In this document: positions 41,396 through 49,953 of the stretch, piece by piece
How the letters are laid out: every line of letters starts with the position of its first letter
How positions within the stretch are numbered: the stretch's first letter is position 1
Assembly (NCBI GenBank): GCA_023386345.1
Contig: JAEWJT010000009.1
Span: 155,449 to 219,448, forward strand
DNA from: Bacillota bacterium
Lineage (GTDB): Bacteria; Bacillota; Clostridia; Tissierellales; Sedimentibacteraceae
DNA: 64,000 bases
Direction: 5' to 3'
Translations under genes and position numbers: made by a program
Notes under the pieces: model-generated
Database searches by the model: none
What the model saw: the letters and a program-made list of their open reading frames with translations, nothing else
Told to the model about the DNA's origin: nothing

Positions 41396-42384
41396 ATGAA
41401 ATAAACGGCTCTATAAATGAAAAGTTTAAGTTTTTTAATGAAAAAGAAGCAGATGAATTAAGCTTTAAACTTGCTGAATACGCTCAAAAAGCAATATTAT
41501 ATGAGGCTATTTTAACTCCTAAGGCTGGATTAGTAGATTGTATTGATGTAGGGGCTCATAAAGATATGAATATATTTACGTTTGTCAACAGTTCATCTAG
41601 CTTGTATAGGGGATTTTATAACTACAGTAAGGCTGGACTTTTATGGGAGCTTGATTTAAAAGGGCTTTTCAAAGAGGCAAGAAAAATAGGAATTGACGTT
41701 GAAAGAGATATGTTTGTTGCTACAAGAAATGTTAATACTCATAAAGGCATTAACTTCTCTTTAGGGATAGCTCTTATAGCTACTGGATATTACATAAATA
41801 CATCGAAAAAATCAGATATTTCTAATTTCAGTCAAAAATATACTCAAAATACTGTTGGAGATATAAAGAATTATATTTTTAGCTTCGACAAAAATGATAT
41901 TCATAATATTTTGGAAATTATTAAAAACATGGTTGAAGGTCTTGTAGAAAGAGATTTTAAAGATTTGGATAAGAAAAAAATTCTCACAAATGGAGAAAGA
42001 CTTTATATAGAAAGAGGATTTTCTGGTATTCGTGGAGAGGTAGAAAAGGGATTCCCAACAGTGATGGAAATAGCTCTTCCTCGTCTTAGATTTCTTTCGG
42101 ATATTGATATAAGCATGGAAAGAAAATTATTAGATGTTTTGTTTCATATTATGAGCATTTCAGATGATTCGAATATTGTATTTAGGGGAGGACTGGAAGC
42201 ACTGGATTTTGTCAAAGAGCAAGCAGCTAAATTTATTGAAGATGGCGGAGTATTCAATGATAATTATAAGCAAAAGATAGAACAGTTGAATACTGTATTT
42301 GTTGAGAAAAACCTAAGTCCGGGGGGAGCTGCCGACCTCTTATCCCTTGCTTTATTTTTTGCTTTTCTTGAGAATTTAATATGA
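41392..42384 (+). CDS. citG: Triphosphoribosyl-dephospho-CoA synthase
   Basis: A 330-residue enzyme overlapping the regulator stop (ATGA). It makes the precursor of the citrate lyase prosthetic group from dephospho-CoA and ATP. Family motifs are present: TPKAGLVDCIDVGAHKDM, RNVNTHKGINFSLG and GFSGIRGEVEKGFPTV, then SPGGAADLLSLALF. Its product is loaded by CitX (42834) onto CitD (45873). Confidence 0.93.
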   Translation: MNEINGSINEKFKFFNEKEADELSFKLAEYAQKAILYEAILTPKAGLVDCIDVGAHKDMNIFTFVNSSSSLYRGFYNYSKAGLLWELDLKGLFKEARKIGIDVERDMFVATRNVNTHKGINFSLGIALIATGYYINTSKKSDISNFSQKYTQNTVGDIKNYIFSFDKNDIHNILEIIKNMVEGLVERDFKDLDKKKILTNGERLYIERGFSGIRGEVEKGFPTVMEIALPRLRFLSDIDISMERKLLDVLFHIMSISDDSNIVFRGGLEALDFVKEQAAKFIEDGGVFNDNYKQKIEQLNTVFVEKNLSPGGAADLLSLALFFAFLENLI

Positions 42385-42409
42385 TTGTTTACAGGAGGTT
42401 TATAAAGGC

Positions 42410-42763
42410 ATGCAAAAACAATTTTTGATTTTAGGTTTAGTATTTTCTGCAATTTCTAAATTATTGCAGTTTTATTATAAGTCCATTTGGGGTGATATTA
42501 TAATTCTTCCCGCAGCTGTGATGTTTGTATTGGCAATATTGCTTTATTGGCCTAGGTATGTTGCTTATTTAAAGCAAAATGAAACAAAAAATAAAGCTAA
42601 AGCATTTGCATTATTCTGTTGTTTGTCCGTTTTAAGTTTTCAAATTTTTACAATGCTTTTGTTTGGTAAGAAAATGTTAACGGGATATATATTTATATTT
42701 CCTCTCTTAGTTTTTATTTATTTTAGTATTTATTTTTGGCGTCATTTGTCAAAAGAAAGATAA
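42410..42763 (+). CDS. Small four-span membrane protein of unknown function
   Basis: A 117-residue protein with about four hydrophobic spans (about 5-22, 28-48, 68-85, 92-110) and short charged loops. An AGGAGG lies upstream but eleven bases from the ATG. It follows citG by 25 bases and could be co-transcribed with the regulator, yet nothing in it points to citrate metabolism. I do not recognise the family. Confidence 0.65.
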   Translation: MQKQFLILGLVFSAISKLLQFYYKSIWGDIIILPAAVMFVLAILLYWPRYVAYLKQNETKNKAKAFALFCCLSVLSFQIFTMLLFGKKMLTGYIFIFPLLVFIYFSIYFWRHLSKER

Positions 42764-42772
42764 AAAAATAAA

Positions 42773-42835
42773 GACATGGATAAGAACAAACAAAATCTTC
42801 TCCATGTCCATAGAGTGAACGAAGTTCACTTTTTT
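42773..42835. terminator. Compound terminator, copy 1
   Basis: Two hairpins in series: GACATGGA (42773-42780) with TCCATGTC (42801-42808), then AGTGAAC (42814-42820) with GTTCACT (42824-42830) and a T run. The second stem is preceded by ATAGAG, as in the copies at 49151 and 55046. It serves the convergent membrane-protein and citX genes. Confidence 0.85.
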
Positions 42836-43448
42836 ATTGTAAAATATCAACTTCTGATGAAATTATATCACAAATACTTTTGTGAATGCTTGAAAGCGAA
42901 TGAGCTCTGCTTCCTGCACATTGTCTTGCATCAGCTTGACAGACAAAGCACTTTCTACTTTCATAACCTATAGCCTCTCTGCTTATGTGCATTACATCAC
43001 CATTTTCCATATAAAGGACATCTATGTCAAACAATCTTCCAATATTTGTATTTTCTTCTATATGAATCATTTCCCTTTTAACATCTTTTGGAGAAGTAGG
43101 TATTGCAGCAAAATATTCAGGACCTGTTTTTAGATCTATCACCTTAGAGGAGGCTATTTTCAATTTTTCATTATTGATGTAATTTAAAATATGGTTTAAT
43201 CCTATCTTAAAAATTTTACCAATAAATGGATTGTTTTTCACAGGACCTGCAATATTTAGCTTATAAGAAATAATACTGCAATCTGGATAAAGCAAGAGAA
43301 GCTTCTTAATAAAAGCTACTCTTTTTTCTCTGTTTTCCAGAACTTCATCTAAACTTGGTATACTTCCAACACTAAAAACAGATTCAAAACTTATTTCTGT
43401 ATTTTTAAATATATCTGCATTTTCAGTTACATTTGTTTTTTCAGCCAT
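42834..43448 (-). CDS. citX: Apo-citrate lyase phosphoribosyl-dephospho-CoA transferase
   Basis: A 204-residue protein that attaches the prosthetic group to the CitD acyl carrier. The signature GRLFDIDVLYMENGDVMHIS followed by GYESRKCFVCQADARQCAGSR is characteristic. Last gene of the minus-strand citCDEFX operon, five bases after citF. Length fits the single-domain form, not the CitXG fusion; citG is separate at 41392. Confidence 0.93.
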   Translation of the reverse strand: MAEKTNVTENADIFKNTEISFESVFSVGSIPSLDEVLENREKRVAFIKKLLLLYPDCSIISYKLNIAGPVKNNPFIGKIFKIGLNHILNYINNEKLKIASSKVIDLKTGPEYFAAIPTSPKDVKREMIHIEENTNIGRLFDIDVLYMENGDVMHISREAIGYESRKCFVCQADARQCAGSRAHSLSSIHKSICDIISSEVDILQ

Positions 43449-43453
43449 ATTCT

Positions 43454-44992
43454 CTAATTTTTAACCTTTCTAACAACATCTATAATGCTGCCGTCACGAT
43501 ATTCTATCAATGCAACTATTTTTTCCTCATATTCGATAGGATCAGGGACTCCTGCTATAGAGTACGCCATTTCTTTCAATTCTTCAATTGAATACTGAGG
43601 TACAGGAAGATTTTTAAAGGCTTCAATTAAATCCTCACGCATAGGGTTTACTGCAATTCCCACCTCTGTGACCAAGACATCAACGCTTTCTCCCGGAGTT
43701 ATAACTGTATTTACTCTGTCAACAACTGTTGGTATACGTCCACGGATGAGCGGGCTTAAAATTATGCTTAATTTTGAACCAGCAGCAGTATCACAGTGTC
43801 CGCCTGAAGCTCCTCGTATTACTCCGTCTGAGCCTGTCATTACATTTACATTGAAGTTTGTGTCTATTTCAAGTGCGGATAATACTACAATATCTAAATT
43901 ATTTACAGCAGCCCCTTTGTTTCCAGGGTTAGCATAAAATGAAGCACTTATTTCGTAATGGTTGCTGTTGTTTTTCATAGAGCTTATAGCACCTGTATCA
44001 AAGGATTGTGTATCTATTATTTTTTCAATTAAGCCTCTTTCCATCATATCGCAAAGATGCCCTGTCAATCCTCCCAACGCAAAGCCTGCTTTGATATTGT
44101 TCTTTACCATTTCTTCCTCAAGAAATCTTGCTACAGCAAGCGCCGATCCTCCACTTCCTGATTGGAAGGAGAAGCCGTCCTTAAAATATGGAGAAGCTGT
44201 GATAACTTTACAAGCATTTTTTGCAATTAAAAGCTCTTTTGGATTTTTTGTATATCTGGTTGCTCCCTTTGCAATTCCATCGGGATTGCCAATTGAGTCT
44301 ACTACTACTACGTAATCTACGTGATTTTGAGGTATACTTATCGGAGTATTAGGGTAAGGAACTAGAGTATCTGTTATTATAACAACATTATCAGCAAATT
44401 CTGCATCAACCTTTGCATATCCCAATGAGCCACAAGGAGCTTTACCATGTGAGCCATTAGCATTTCCATACTCATCTGACGTCGGAGCTCCTAAAAAAGC
44501 GACATCAATGTGGATTTCTCCAGATTCTACAGCTCTGGCACGTCCACCGTGAGACCTTATAATAACTGGATTTTCCATTAAGCCATTTGAGATAGCAGCT
44601 CCTAGCTTATCTCTTAAACCACTTGAGGTAATATTAGTTATTACTCCATTTTTGATATGTTCAATTAAAGGCTCATGAATATTTGCTATTGAGCTAGATG
44701 CAAGGCTTAAATTTTTTATTCCTTTTTTAGCTATTTCATCTAGTACCATATTCATAACAAAATCACCCTCACGAAAATGATGATGGAAAGAGATTGTCAT
44801 TCCGTCCTTAAGCCCTGTTTTTTCAATTGCCTCACCAATGGATGATAAAAGCTTTGAGTCACTAGGCTGTACGGATTTAACCATTCCTGATGCTTTTTTA
44901 TATGAATGTCTTTTTTTGAATTGACCTTCAAACACGCCATATTCTAAGGCGTATTTATCTGGAATTTCTATACCTAATTTATTCTTTACCAT
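43454..44992 (-). CDS. citF: Citrate lyase alpha subunit (citrate CoA-transferase)
   Basis: A 512-residue subunit that exchanges acetyl for citryl on the carrier protein. AAAGGAG lies six bases before the ATG. Typical motifs are ISFHHHFREGDFVMN, GSHGKAPCGSLGYAKVDA and SGGHCDTAAGSKL. It lies between citE and citX, with spacings of two and five bases. Confidence 0.96.
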   Translation of the reverse strand: MVKNKLGIEIPDKYALEYGVFEGQFKKRHSYKKASGMVKSVQPSDSKLLSSIGEAIEKTGLKDGMTISFHHHFREGDFVMNMVLDEIAKKGIKNLSLASSSIANIHEPLIEHIKNGVITNITSSGLRDKLGAAISNGLMENPVIIRSHGGRARAVESGEIHIDVAFLGAPTSDEYGNANGSHGKAPCGSLGYAKVDAEFADNVVIITDTLVPYPNTPISIPQNHVDYVVVVDSIGNPDGIAKGATRYTKNPKELLIAKNACKVITASPYFKDGFSFQSGSGGSALAVARFLEEEMVKNNIKAGFALGGLTGHLCDMMERGLIEKIIDTQSFDTGAISSMKNNSNHYEISASFYANPGNKGAAVNNLDIVVLSALEIDTNFNVNVMTGSDGVIRGASGGHCDTAAGSKLSIILSPLIRGRIPTVVDRVNTVITPGESVDVLVTEVGIAVNPMREDLIEAFKNLPVPQYSIEELKEMAYSIAGVPDPIEYEEKIVALIEYRDGSIIDVVRKVKN

Positions 44993-44994
44993 CT

Positions 44995-45885
44995 CTATTC
45001 TCCTTTCCTGTATAATCCTGCGGCTTCAGCAAGCATTAAAACTCTTTCAGCACGCTCAACTATAGGTTTATCAATCATTTTACCGTTGAGAGCAACTACG
45101 CCAGAGCCTCTGGACTCAGCTTCTTCAATAGCGTAAATAACGTCTTTAGCATTTCTGATTTCTTTCTCCGTTGGAGTGAATACTTCGTTTACAATTTCAA
45201 TTTGTCTTGGATTTATCACAGATTTTCCATCAAACCCTAATTGTTTAATAATTTCTGTTTCTCTCCTTAGAGTTTCTATATCATCAACATCAGAAAAAAT
45301 AGTATCCAAGGCAGCTATGCCAGCAGCTCTTGCTCCGTGAACAATCATAGAGCGTGCAAAGAATATTTCCTCACTGTTTCTGTCTGCATATCGTCTAGTT
45401 TTCATTGCTGTTACATAATCCTCAGAGCCAAGAGCTATACCTATAAGCCTTTTGCTGGCACATGCAATAGAATGAGCATTTAAAACTCCTAGAGGTCCTT
45501 CAATGGCAGCCATCATTTTGGTGGAGCCTAGTTCTCTTTTACATCTTAGTTCAGCTTCTCCTATTACTTTTTCAGCATCAAGTACATCCTGCGGCGTCTC
45601 TGTTTTTGGTAGTCGTATAACATCTACTCCTGCCTTAACCATTGCAAATATATCGTCTATACCACCCATATCAAGGCTGTTGATACGTACAACGGTTTCA
45701 GTATTTCCATAATCAATAGTTTTAAGGGCATTGTATAAAAGAAATCGTGCTGTATCCTTTTCTTTTAATGAAATTGAATCTTCTAGGTCAAACATAACCG
45801 AATCTGCTCCGTAGATATTTGCATCCCTAAGCATTCCTGGATTGTTTGCGGGAACAAACATCATTGTTCTTCTTAAACGTTCCAT
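44995..45885 (-). CDS. citE: Citrate lyase beta subunit (citryl-ACP lyase)
   Basis: A 296-residue HpcH/HpaI-fold enzyme that splits citryl-ACP into acetyl-ACP and oxaloacetate. It begins RRTMMFVPANNPGML and contains SVMFDLEDSISLKEKD and ALGSEDYVTAMKTRR. GGGAGG ten bases before the ATG at 45885 makes this start preferable to the in-frame ATG at 45903. The start overlaps the end of citD by 13 bases. Confidence 0.95.
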   Translation of the reverse strand: MERLRRTMMFVPANNPGMLRDANIYGADSVMFDLEDSISLKEKDTARFLLYNALKTIDYGNTETVVRINSLDMGGIDDIFAMVKAGVDVIRLPKTETPQDVLDAEKVIGEAELRCKRELGSTKMMAAIEGPLGVLNAHSIACASKRLIGIALGSEDYVTAMKTRRYADRNSEEIFFARSMIVHGARAAGIAALDTIFSDVDDIETLRRETEIIKQLGFDGKSVINPRQIEIVNEVFTPTEKEIRNAKDVIYAIEEAESRGSGVVALNGKMIDKPIVERAERVLMLAEAAGLYRKGE

Positions 45886-46193
45886 GTGTCTATTTCCTCC
45901 CAATCATAATTTGATGTAATCTCTGCCGCTCTGTGAACTGCTGCTATAACTCTTGCAGCAATCGTACAGTCTAAGGCTCCCTTGTCAACAGCAACAAGCT
46001 TAGCATCTTTTATTCCAATGTTTACAAGTGTATCATGGATTACAGTACGAATTCTTTTGCCATATTGCTTGTCAACACTGCTTTGTAGGTCAATTTCAAT
46101 GCCATTGCCATCATTTTTAGTAATAACTATTTGTATGTCAGAAGACTCTAATGTTCCAGCAACAGCTTGTTTTTTGATTTCATAGCTTTTCAA
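45873..46193 (-). CDS. citD: Citrate lyase acyl carrier protein (gamma subunit)
   Basis: A 106-residue carrier. Ser17 in GTLESSDIQI corresponds to the serine that receives the CoA-derived prosthetic group; VDKGALDCTIAARV is the conserved C-terminal segment. It starts three bases after citC and overlaps citE. Confidence 0.95.
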   Translation of the reverse strand: MKSYEIKKQAVAGTLESSDIQIVITKNDGNGIEIDLQSSVDKQYGKRIRTVIHDTLVNIGIKDAKLVAVDKGALDCTIAARVIAAVHRAAEITSNYDWEEIDTWNV

Positions 46194-46196
46194 TAC

Positions 46197-47225
46197 TTAC
46201 ACATCCTTTTCTTTTAATTTATATTTTATTTTTTCTCCATCAGGAGAAAGTAAAAAATCATATGTTGTTTGTGGTACTAAAGATTTAATTTCATCAATAA
46301 GACCCTGTGCAAAAAGCTTTCTTACTCTTGATGCACTTATAGGCTCATTTTTATTTTCTATCCTTGGAATGACAATAAGTTTAATCTCATTACCAAATAT
46401 ATCAGCCATTGCCTTGTTGTAAATTGCTGTTGATGGAGAAAGAGGTTCTTCTCCAACATATCTTATTGTAATTCCTAAGGACGGCGCAATATAGTTTTTA
46501 AATATAGAAGAATCTAAGCAAGCATGAATATATGTCACATCGCTGCCTTCTTTTAAAAAATATGAAGGAAATGTTTTGGCAGAAACAATATAATTTCCTG
46601 TCTTATGAAGAATTATGTTTTTTAGCTGTGAAGTTCCTTTTTGTACTAATTCATATCTAAGTTCTGACGGAAAATCAGACATATCCTCTGAAAGAACAAA
46701 AACATGAACAAAGTCATTTTCTTTTGAAGCTGTTTCAACAAGGTGAAGATGTCCATTAGTAAATGGGTTTGCATTCATTACAATTCCTGCAATTCTCTTT
46801 CCTTCTTTTTTTGTTTTTTTCAAAGCTTCAATATATTCATCAAAGCCAATGCTAGATTTTTCTAGAAAAATAAGCTCATTATTTACTCTTTCAATTTCTT
46901 TAAAACCAAGATGAATAAATGAATTGAAAGCTTCTTCTTTTGTATAAACATAGCATGATTCATAAGCTCTATCAAAGATTTCTGACATAAGATGAGAAAT
47001 CAAGATATTGAATACCTTACCGCCAACAAACTCTGGAGATACAGCAGTGCATTTTATAATGTTTTGAAATATTGACCCAGTAGCAATTAAATTGTAATCA
47101 TCAAAAATTCCAACCGTATAATCAACATTTTCCTCGGGGCGAATACCTGAATTTAAAAGGAAATCCGACCATAGCTTATTTACAGATTTATCTTTTGTTA
47201 CATGAAGTCTTTTTATATCATACAT
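46197..47225 (-). CDS. citC: Citrate lyase ligase
   Basis: A 342-residue enzyme that acetylates the prosthetic group to activate citrate lyase. An N-terminal GNAT-like region (about 1-125) precedes a nucleotidyltransferase-like domain with GIVMNANPFTNGHLHLVE (HxGH-type) and ISASRVRKLF. GGAGG precedes the ATG. It is the first gene of the minus-strand operon; a -10-like TATAAT (47323-47328, minus strand) lies about 100 bases upstream. Confidence 0.95.
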   Translation of the reverse strand: MYDIKRLHVTKDKSVNKLWSDFLLNSGIRPEENVDYTVGIFDDYNLIATGSIFQNIIKCTAVSPEFVGGKVFNILISHLMSEIFDRAYESCYVYTKEEAFNSFIHLGFKEIERVNNELIFLEKSSIGFDEYIEALKKTKKEGKRIAGIVMNANPFTNGHLHLVETASKENDFVHVFVLSEDMSDFPSELRYELVQKGTSQLKNIILHKTGNYIVSAKTFPSYFLKEGSDVTYIHACLDSSIFKNYIAPSLGITIRYVGEEPLSPSTAIYNKAMADIFGNEIKLIVIPRIENKNEPISASRVRKLFAQGLIDEIKSLVPQTTYDFLLSPDGEKIKYKLKEKDV

Positions 47226-47508
47226 AATTTGATATCCTCCGTGGAGTGTATAATTTAAAAATTTATATATTTTGGATAGATTATAAGTATCTGTGCACCA
47301 TAACGGTAAAAATATTACTTATATTATACTCCAAATATCAAACTAAATTGTGTTTTTTTAGTGTTTTTTTATAAAATTGATATTTAGAATATATCAGTAA
47401 GTTTATATTGTTCTTTTTTATTGGTTTTTAATGTAAAAGGATAAATACATCGTTTTCCATACTGTTGCAAAATATATTTAACGATTGCATTTTAATTGTG
47501 TTTTTATC

Positions 47509-47546
47509 CGAAAACGGTTGTAAAAAACGTTTTTCAGTTATATAAT
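47509..47546 (+). promoter_or_regulatory. Citrate-transporter promoter with cre-like element
   Basis: TTGTAA (47518-47523), 17-bp spacer, TATAAT (47541-47546). CGAAAACGGTTGTA (47509-47522) matches the catabolite-responsive element pattern TGNAANCGNTNNCA at all but two fixed positions and covers the -35. The gap 47226-47580 also holds the divergent citC promoter; nothing else is evident in it. Confidence 0.55.
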
Positions 47547-47580
47547 TAGCTAAATTTATTAAAAATGGAGGAGAAATTAT

Positions 47581-49095
47581 ATGTTAGCAATTTTATCGTG
47601 GTTAATGATCATAGTATTCATGATTCTTATCATGTGGAAAAAACTTAGTCCTTTTTCAGCACTAATACTTGTACCTCTAGTTTTTGTAGTTATAGGAGCA
47701 TTCCTTAACTTCTATCCAGTACAAGTAACAAAGGCTAAGATTACAAGCACTGAAACAGCAATTAAGAATAATATGAAAAGTGCGCAAGAGCAAAGAGATA
47801 GGGGCTTCGAGGAAGCAGCACTAGAGTTTGAACAAAAGGTTGAAAGTGGAGAGAAAAAGCTTGAAGAACTAAAAGCAACAAAAGGTAATGAAAAAGCAAC
47901 ACTTTGGGAGCAAATCTCAATCATAGGTGACTGGTCTGTTGATGGAATAAAAAAAGTATCAGTAACCGCAGTAATGTTATTATTCGCAATTATGTATTTT
48001 GCAATAATGTTAAATGCAGGATTATTTGATCCAGTAACTAAAACGATGATTCAATTCGCAAAAGGAGATCCTGTAAAGGTTTTGATTGCAACAGCTATAG
48101 TATCTGCAGCGGTATCATTAAACGGAGATGGAACAACCACAACATTAATTGTTTGTACAGCCTTCCTTCCAATCTATAAAGAGCTTGGAATGAAGATAAT
48201 GAATTTAGGCGTTATATTAATTTTGATGAACACTATCATGAATTTACTTCCTTGGGGAGGACCTACTGCAAGAGTTATATCAGTTTTAGGTATAGGCGAG
48301 TCAGAAATTTTAAAAGGCTTAGTACCAGGTATGGTAGTTTCAACTATCTATATGATAGGAGTAGCTTATTTCTTGGGACTTCAAGAAAGAAAGAGACTTG
48401 GTATAAAACAATTATCAAAAGCGGACATAGAGCGTCTTACTACTGTTAAAGATGAAGAAACTCTAGCTTTAAAAAGACCTAAATTAGTTTGGATAAATGC
48501 TATAATGACGATAGGAATAATAGCTATGCTAGTTATGAACACATTGCCATCTGTATTCTTATTCCTTGTAGGAACAGCATTGGCTCTTATCATAAACTAT
48601 AGAACATTAAAAGAGCAAAAAGAAAGAATTCAAGATAATGCAGGAGATGCAGTTCAAGTTGTTATATTGGTTTTAGGTGCAGGAATATTCATGGGTCTAT
48701 TTACTAATTCAGGAATGTCAGATGCTTTAGCATTGAGCTTAACAAGCATTATCCCCGCATCTTTTGGACGCTTCTGGGGCTTATTAACTGCTATATTATC
48801 AGCTCCTGGAACATTCTTCTTATCAAACGACGCATTCTACTACGGTGTTCTTCCGGTTTTAAGTCAAACTGGAGCGCAGTATGGATTTACAGCATTAGAG
48901 CTGGGAATAGCTTCTCTACTAGGTCAAGCATTCCACTTATTAAGTCCTCTAGTAGCATTCATTTATCTACTTTTACAACGTACAGAGTTAGATATGGGAG
49001 AATGGCAAAAAGAATCCGCAAAATGGGCAATTGGAATTTTCTTAATATTTATAATTATGGCTGCCTTAACTAATGCAGTACCATTATTCAAGTAA
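47581..49095 (+). CDS. CitMHS-family citrate transporter
   Basis: A 504-residue transporter with about twelve spans, AGGAG before the ATG, divergent from the lyase operon. The family hallmarks SLNGDGTTTTLIVCTAFLP and NLLPWGGPTARVISVLG are clear. It likely imports citrate as a divalent-metal complex with protons. It is about 70 residues longer than typical CitM: residues about 46-100 form a charged insertion (KSAQEQRDRGFEEAALEFEQ, EKKLEELKATKG) with strong coiled-coil character between early membrane spans. It supplies substrate to the lyase encoded next to it. Confidence 0.9.
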   Translation: MLAILSWLMIIVFMILIMWKKLSPFSALILVPLVFVVIGAFLNFYPVQVTKAKITSTETAIKNNMKSAQEQRDRGFEEAALEFEQKVESGEKKLEELKATKGNEKATLWEQISIIGDWSVDGIKKVSVTAVMLLFAIMYFAIMLNAGLFDPVTKTMIQFAKGDPVKVLIATAIVSAAVSLNGDGTTTTLIVCTAFLPIYKELGMKIMNLGVILILMNTIMNLLPWGGPTARVISVLGIGESEILKGLVPGMVVSTIYMIGVAYFLGLQERKRLGIKQLSKADIERLTTVKDEETLALKRPKLVWINAIMTIGIIAMLVMNTLPSVFLFLVGTALALIINYRTLKEQKERIQDNAGDAVQVVILVLGAGIFMGLFTNSGMSDALALSLTSIIPASFGRFWGLLTAILSAPGTFFLSNDAFYYGVLPVLSQTGAQYGFTALELGIASLLGQAFHLLSPLVAFIYLLLQRTELDMGEWQKESAKWAIGIFLIFIIMAALTNAVPLFK

Positions 49096-49119
49096 ACAAA
49101 TAATATAAGAGTAATACAT

Positions 49120-49180
49120 GGCAAGACACGAGAAATTTCAAGTGTCTTGCCTATAGAGCGAAACTTGTTTCGCTTTTTTT
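49120..49180 (+). terminator. Compound terminator, copy 2
   Basis: GGCAAGACAC (49120-49129) pairs with GTGTCTTGCC (49142-49151); then AGCGAAAC (49157-49164) pairs with GTTTCGCT (49167-49174) and a T run. The segment CTATAGAGCGAAACTTGTTT recurs identically at 55046. Confidence 0.9.
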
Positions 49181-49266
49181 ATTTACCTACATATTTTTTA
49201 CACAAAAGATTAAAAATAGTGTATAATTAGTTTTAAGGATAAAAATTTTATAAAAGGAGCTTGAAA

Positions 49267-49953
49267 TTGATAAAAATATTAGTAGTTGATGATGAACCGC
49301 ATATAACGGAGCTAATTCAGTTTAATTTAGAATTAAATGATTATTTAGTTGAAATTGCTGGGGACGGAAAGCAAGCTATTGAAAAAGCGAAATCTACTCA
49401 ATATGACTTGATTATTTTGGATGTTATGCTTCCTTATGTTGATGGTTTTGGAGTTTTAAAAATATTAAAAAAAGATAATAAATATAAGGATGTTCCTATT
49501 TTGATGCTTACAGCTAAAAGCAGTGAGAGCGATAAGGTTTTAGGTCTCGAAACAGGTGCTGATGACTATTTAACAAAGCCATTTGGCATAAAGGAGCTTA
49601 TCGCTAGGGTAAATGTTCTATTAAGGCGTGTACAAAAAACAGAAAGCTCTAATAAAGAAAATATAAACATAAATAATTTAGTAATCGATACAGCAAGCCA
49701 CAGTGTCAAGGTAAATGGAAACGAAATTGAATTAACATTAAAAGAATTTGAAATACTGCTAATTCTATGTCAAAATCAAGGCAAGGTAGTTAAAAGAGAT
49801 GACTTACTTGACAAAGTGTGGGGCTACGAATACTTTGGAGATTCAAGAACAATTGATGTGCATATCAGACATCTAAGAAAGAAAATAGAAGACTTTGACA
49901 AGGAACATGACTATATAGAAACAATAAGAGGGATTGGTTATAAGATAAGATGA
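49267..49953 (+). CDS. phoP: OmpR-family response regulator, PhoP/PhoB-like
   Basis: A 228-residue regulator. AAGGAG lies seven bases before the TTG at 49267, making it a better start than the TTG at 49261. The receiver domain has phospho-acceptor Asp52 (LIILDVMLP), MLTAKSSESDKVLGLETGAD and the switch Lys in YLTKPF. The C-terminal winged helix (about 130-228) ends DSRTIDVHIRHLRKKIE. Sequence type and the matching Pho boxes at 31853 suggest control of pst genes. A TATAAT (49222-49227) is upstream. It overlaps the kinase gene by four bases. Confidence 0.9.
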   Translation: MIKILVVDDEPHITELIQFNLELNDYLVEIAGDGKQAIEKAKSTQYDLIILDVMLPYVDGFGVLKILKKDNKYKDVPILMLTAKSSESDKVLGLETGADDYLTKPFGIKELIARVNVLLRRVQKTESSNKENININNLVIDTASHSVKVNGNEIELTLKEFEILLILCQNQGKVVKRDDLLDKVWGYEYFGDSRTIDVHIRHLRKKIEDFDKEHDYIETIRGIGYKIR

